Part shown: positions 61,101 to 64,000 of the stretch, one piece after another
Layout of the letters: every line of letters starts with the position of its first letter
How positions within the stretch are numbered: the first letter of the stretch is position 1
Assembly: GCA_949987705.1 (NCBI GenBank)
Contig: OX465286.1
Coordinates: 8,807,959 to 8,871,958 of the forward strand
Reading direction: 5' to 3'
Source: Thereva unica
Taxonomy: Eukaryota; Arthropoda; Insecta; Diptera; Therevidae
DNA length: 64,000 nt
Notes under the pieces: model-generated
What the model was told of the DNA's origin: nothing
The model's database searches: none
Seen by the model: only the letters and a program-made list of their open reading frames with translations
Translations under genes and position numbers: made by a program

Positions 61101-61600
61101 GGGGGGCTGCAGAATGCCTATTATCTCGGGAAATACTGGTCAGCCCGGGGTGGGATTGAATTCACAGCCTCCCTGGGAGGTCCCTAACAATTTCCCATCC
61201 AAAAAAGGGCCACTCCAGAATTTTCCCAAAATCGGAAAACCCTTGGGATATTTTTGGTCGATTTCACGAAAGTGCTGGGATCTTAATGAATGGGGTATCG
61301 TTGGAAAGGGCTCGCTCCCCCGAGTTCAGCGCACTTGATTTGGTCCAGAAATTCCAAGGGGTTCGGGAGATATCCTCTCTTTTGTGATTTCCCCAAGGGG
61401 GGCTGCAGAATGCCTATTATCTCGGGAAATACTGGTCAGCCCGGGGTGGGATTGAATTCACAGCCTCCCTGGGAGGTCCCTAACAATTTCCCATCCAAAA
61501 AAGGGCCACTCCAGAATTTTCCCAAAACCGGAAAATTTTCAAAGGGGTACCCCTTGGGATATTTTTGGTCGATTTCACGAAAGTGCTGGGATCTTAATGA
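58196..61600. repeat. Higher-order repeat, copy 3, partial: 11 monomers
   Basis: It starts at the T218 unit and keeps the order: one G missing, C77, G201 (about 60261), G212 (about 60582), A169 (about 60850), 15-bp deletion (about 61239). Copy 3 has additional plain units around the C77 unit compared with copies 1 and 2 (offset 3094 at the T218 unit, 3405 at the C77 unit and 3716 at the G201 unit). Units were therefore gained here in at least two places. Confidence 0.88.
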
Positions 61601-62220
61601 ATGGGGTATCGTTGGAAAGGGCTCGCTCCCCCGAGTTCAGCGCACTTGATTTGGTCCAGAAATTCCAAGGGGTTCGGGAGATATCCCCTCTTTTGTGATT
61701 TCCCCAAGGGGGCTGCAGAATGCCTATTATCTCGGGAAATACTGGTCAGCCCGGGGTGGGATTGAATTCACAGCCTCCCTGGGAGGTCCCTAACAATTTC
61801 CCATCCAAAAAAGGGCCACTCCAGAATTTTCCCAAAACCGGAAAATTTTCAAAGGGGTACCCCTTGGGATATTTTTGGTCGATTTCACGAAAGTGCTGGG
61901 ATCTTAATGAATGGGGTATCGTTGGAAAGGGCTCGCTCCCCCGAGTTCAGCGCACTTGATTTGGTCCAGAAATTCCAAGGGGTTCGGGAGATATCCCCTC
62001 TTTTGTGATTTCCCCAAGGGGGCTGCAGAATGCCTATTATCTCGGGAAATACTGGTCAGCCCGGGGTGGGATTGAATTCACAGCCTCCCTGGGAGGTCCC
62101 TAACAATTTCCCATCCAAAAAAGGGCCACTCCAGAATTTTCCCAAAACCGGAAAATTTTCAAAGGGGTACCCCTTGGGATATTTTTGGTCGATTTCACGA
62201 AAGTGCTGGGATCTTAATGA
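61601..62220. repeat. Two consecutive 310-bp monomers with a G5 run
   Basis: Both units have lost one G from the G6 run at positions 108-113 (near 61710 and 62020). Elsewhere in the higher-order repeat this marker appears once, directly after a T218 unit. Here the T218 unit is missing and the marker is doubled. Confidence 0.82.
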
Positions 62221-63462
62221 ATGGGGTATCGTTGGAAAGGGCTCGCTCCCCCGAGTTCAGCGCACTTGATTTGGTCCAGAAATTCCAAGGGGTTCGGGAG
62301 ATATCCCCTCTTTTGTGATTTCCCCAAGGGGGGCTGCAGAATGCCTATTATCTCGGGAAATACTGGTCAGCCCGGGGTGGGATTGAATTCACAGCCTCCC
62401 TGGGAGGTCCCTAACAATTTCCCATCCAAAAAGGGCCACTCCAGAATTTTCCCAAAACCGGAAAATTTTCAAAGGGGTACCCCTTGGGATATTTTTGGTC
62501 GATTTCACGAAAGTGCTGGGATCTTAATGAATGGGGTATCGTTGGAAAGGGCTCGCTCCCCCGAGTTCAGCGCACTTGATTTGGTCCAGAAATTCCAAGG
62601 GGTTCGCGAGATATCCCCTCTTTTGTGATTTCCCCAAGGGGGGCTGCAGAATGCCTATTATCTCGGGAAATACTGGTCAGCCCGGGGTGGGATTGAATTC
62701 ACAGCCTCCCTGGGAGGTCCCTAACAATTTCCCATCCAAAAAAGGGCTACTCCAGAATTTTCCCAAAACCGGAAAATTTTCAAAGGGGTACCCCTTGGGA
62801 TATTTTTGGTCGATTTCACGAAAGTGCTGGGATCTTAATGAATGGGGTATCGTTGGAAAGGGCTCGCTCCCCCGAGTTCAGCGCACTTGATTTGGTCCAG
62901 AAATTCCAAGGGGTTCGGGAGATATCCCCTCTTTTGTGATTTCCCCAAGGGGGCTGCAGAATGCCTATTATCTCGGGAAATACTGGTCAGCCCGGGGTGG
63001 GATTGAATTCACAGCCTCCCTGGGAGGTCCCTAACAATTTCCCATCCAAAAAAGGGCCACTCCAGAATTTTCCCAAAACCGGAAAATTTTCAAAGGGGTA
63101 CCCCTTGGGATATTTTTGGTCGATTTCACGAAAGTGCTGGGATCTTAATGAATGGGGTATCGTTGGAAAGGGCTCGCTCCCCCGAGTTCAGCGCACTTGA
63201 TTTGGTCCAGAAATTCCAAGGGGTTCGGGAGATATCCCCTCTTTTGTGATTTCCCCAAGGGGGGCTGCAGAATGCCTATTATCTCGGGAAATACTGGTCA
63301 GCCCGGGGTGGGATTGAATTCACAGCCTCCCTGGGAGGTCCCTAACAATTTCCCATCCAAAAAAGGGCCACTCCAGAATTTTCCCAAAACCGGAAAATTT
63401 TCAAAGGGGTACCCCTTGGGATATTTTTGGTCGATTTCACGAAAGTGCTGGGATCTTAATGA
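62221..63462. repeat. Four-monomer repeat, copy 1 (1242 bp)
   Basis: The order is a unit with A5 instead of A6 (about 62428), the T218 unit (about 62748), a G5 unit (about 62950) and a plain unit. The same order restarts at 63463, exactly 1242 bp on. Confidence 0.88.
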
Positions 63463-64000
63463 ATGGGGTATCGTTGGAAAGGGCTCGCTCCCCCGAGTTC
63501 AGCGCACTTGATTTGGTCCAGAAATTCCAAGGGGTTCGGGAGATATCCCCTCTTTTGTGATTTCCCCAAGGGGGGCTGCAGAATGCCTATTATCTCGGGA
63601 AATACTGGTCAGCCCGGGGTGGGATTGAATTCACAGCCTCCCTGGGAGGTCCCTAACAATTTCCCATCCAAAAAGGGCCACTCCAGAATTTTCCCAAAAC
63701 CGGAAAATTTTCAAAGGGGTACCCCTTGGGATATTTTTGGTCGATTTCACGAAAGTGCTGGGATCTTAATGAATGGGGTATCGTTGGAAAGGGCTCGCTC
63801 CCCCGAGTTCAGCGCACTTGATTTGGTCCAGAAATTCCAAGGGGTTCGCGAGATATCCCCTCTTTTGTGATTTCCCCAAGGGGGGCTGCAGAATGCCTAT
63901 TATCTCGGGAAATACTGGTCAGCCCGGGGTGGGATTGAATTCACAGCCTCCCTGGGAGGTCCCTAACAATTTCCCATCCAAAAAAGGGCTACTCCAGAAT
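63463..64000. repeat. Four-monomer repeat, copy 2, cut by window end
   Basis: It begins with the A5 unit (about 63671) and continues with a C77/T218 unit (start 63773, GGGCTACTCC at about 63986). The window ends inside that monomer. Confidence 0.88.

Larger units (their letters stand above)
1010..64000. repeat. Satellite DNA array, 311-bp monomer, about 205 head-to-tail copies
   Basis: The same unit recurs every 311 bp with no interruption and no inversion from 1010 to the end. Counting each unit from the A of ATGGGGTA, most starts are exactly 311 apart (for example 41123, 41434, 41745, 42056). Shorter or longer spacings are all explained by identifiable indels. Monomers differ by a small set of recurrent substitutions shared among neighbours, which is the pattern expected of concerted evolution. 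The unit is about 50% G+C, with about 10 CpG per monomer. The unit length is close to two nucleosome repeats. I do not recognise it as a named satellite family. The array continues past the right edge. Confidence 0.99.

Noticed and set aside
1048..63870. Series of overlapping plus-strand ORFs of about 100-135 codons, one per monomer, with nearly identical products
   Set aside because: The monomer is 311 bp, not a multiple of 3, so the frame changes every unit and no long protein results. Common variants at sites 9, 77 and 231 change amino acids, and indels of 4, 12 or 15 bp are tolerated. I see no sign of selection on a protein and no promoter or intron structure.
1010..64000. CRISPR array
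   Set aside because: The repeated unit is 311 bp with no alternation of short identical repeats and unique spacers. The whole unit is conserved.
1010..64000. Tandem ribosomal or tRNA gene cluster
   Set aside because: No rRNA-like conserved segment, tRNA cloverleaf, or Pol III A/B box pair was recognisable in the monomer.
1010..64000. Telomere or telomeric retrotransposon array
   Set aside because: No TTAGG, TTAGGG or related short telomeric repeats are present. The retroelement fragment is a single truncated copy rather than a head-to-tail array.

Overview
This window is eukaryotic, non-coding and almost entirely satellite DNA. Positions about 1010-64000 are one uninterrupted head-to-tail array of a monomer whose modal length is 311 bp. 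There are roughly 205 copies, all in the same orientation. Only the first 1009 bases are different: they hold a decayed, 5'-truncated fragment of a non-LTR (LINE-type) retrotransposon on the minus strand, running off the left edge. Its reverse transcriptase resembles the jockey/CR1 group, which is common in insects and other arthropods. That is the only clue to the host, so an arthropod genome is a reasonable but unproven guess. I see no prokaryotic gene, RNA gene, CRISPR array, operon or phage module.

Layout. (1) 1-1009: retrotransposon fragment with one frameshift. (2) A sharp junction at 1009/1010, entering the satellite in the middle of a monomer. (3) 1010-6123: edge monomers, the first two unusually diverged, then an eight-monomer block present twice (offset 2480). 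(4) 6124-12335: mixed variants with three 165-bp short units and a block present twice (offset 3571). (5) 12336-22510: a variant family with a tandem nine-monomer duplication (offset 2775). (6) 22511-28408: mosaic of several minor variants. (7) 28409-38945: mixed, with further short-range duplications (offsets 4873, 1222, 1193). (8) 38946-43921: sixteen successive 311-bp monomers with no indel. (9) 43922-64000: a higher-order repeat of 21 monomers, repeated as a 24-monomer version and then as shorter rearranged versions.

No genes work together here. The information lies in how the array evolved: nested unequal exchange or amplification, short-tract mosaicism between monomers, and indels clustered on a 14-bp palindrome in each monomer. 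The overlapping 100-135-codon ORFs seen once per monomer are almost certainly chance openings. They change frame every unit because 311 is not a multiple of 3, and the common variants change amino acids freely. A centromeric or pericentromeric location is plausible for such an array but cannot be shown from sequence alone.
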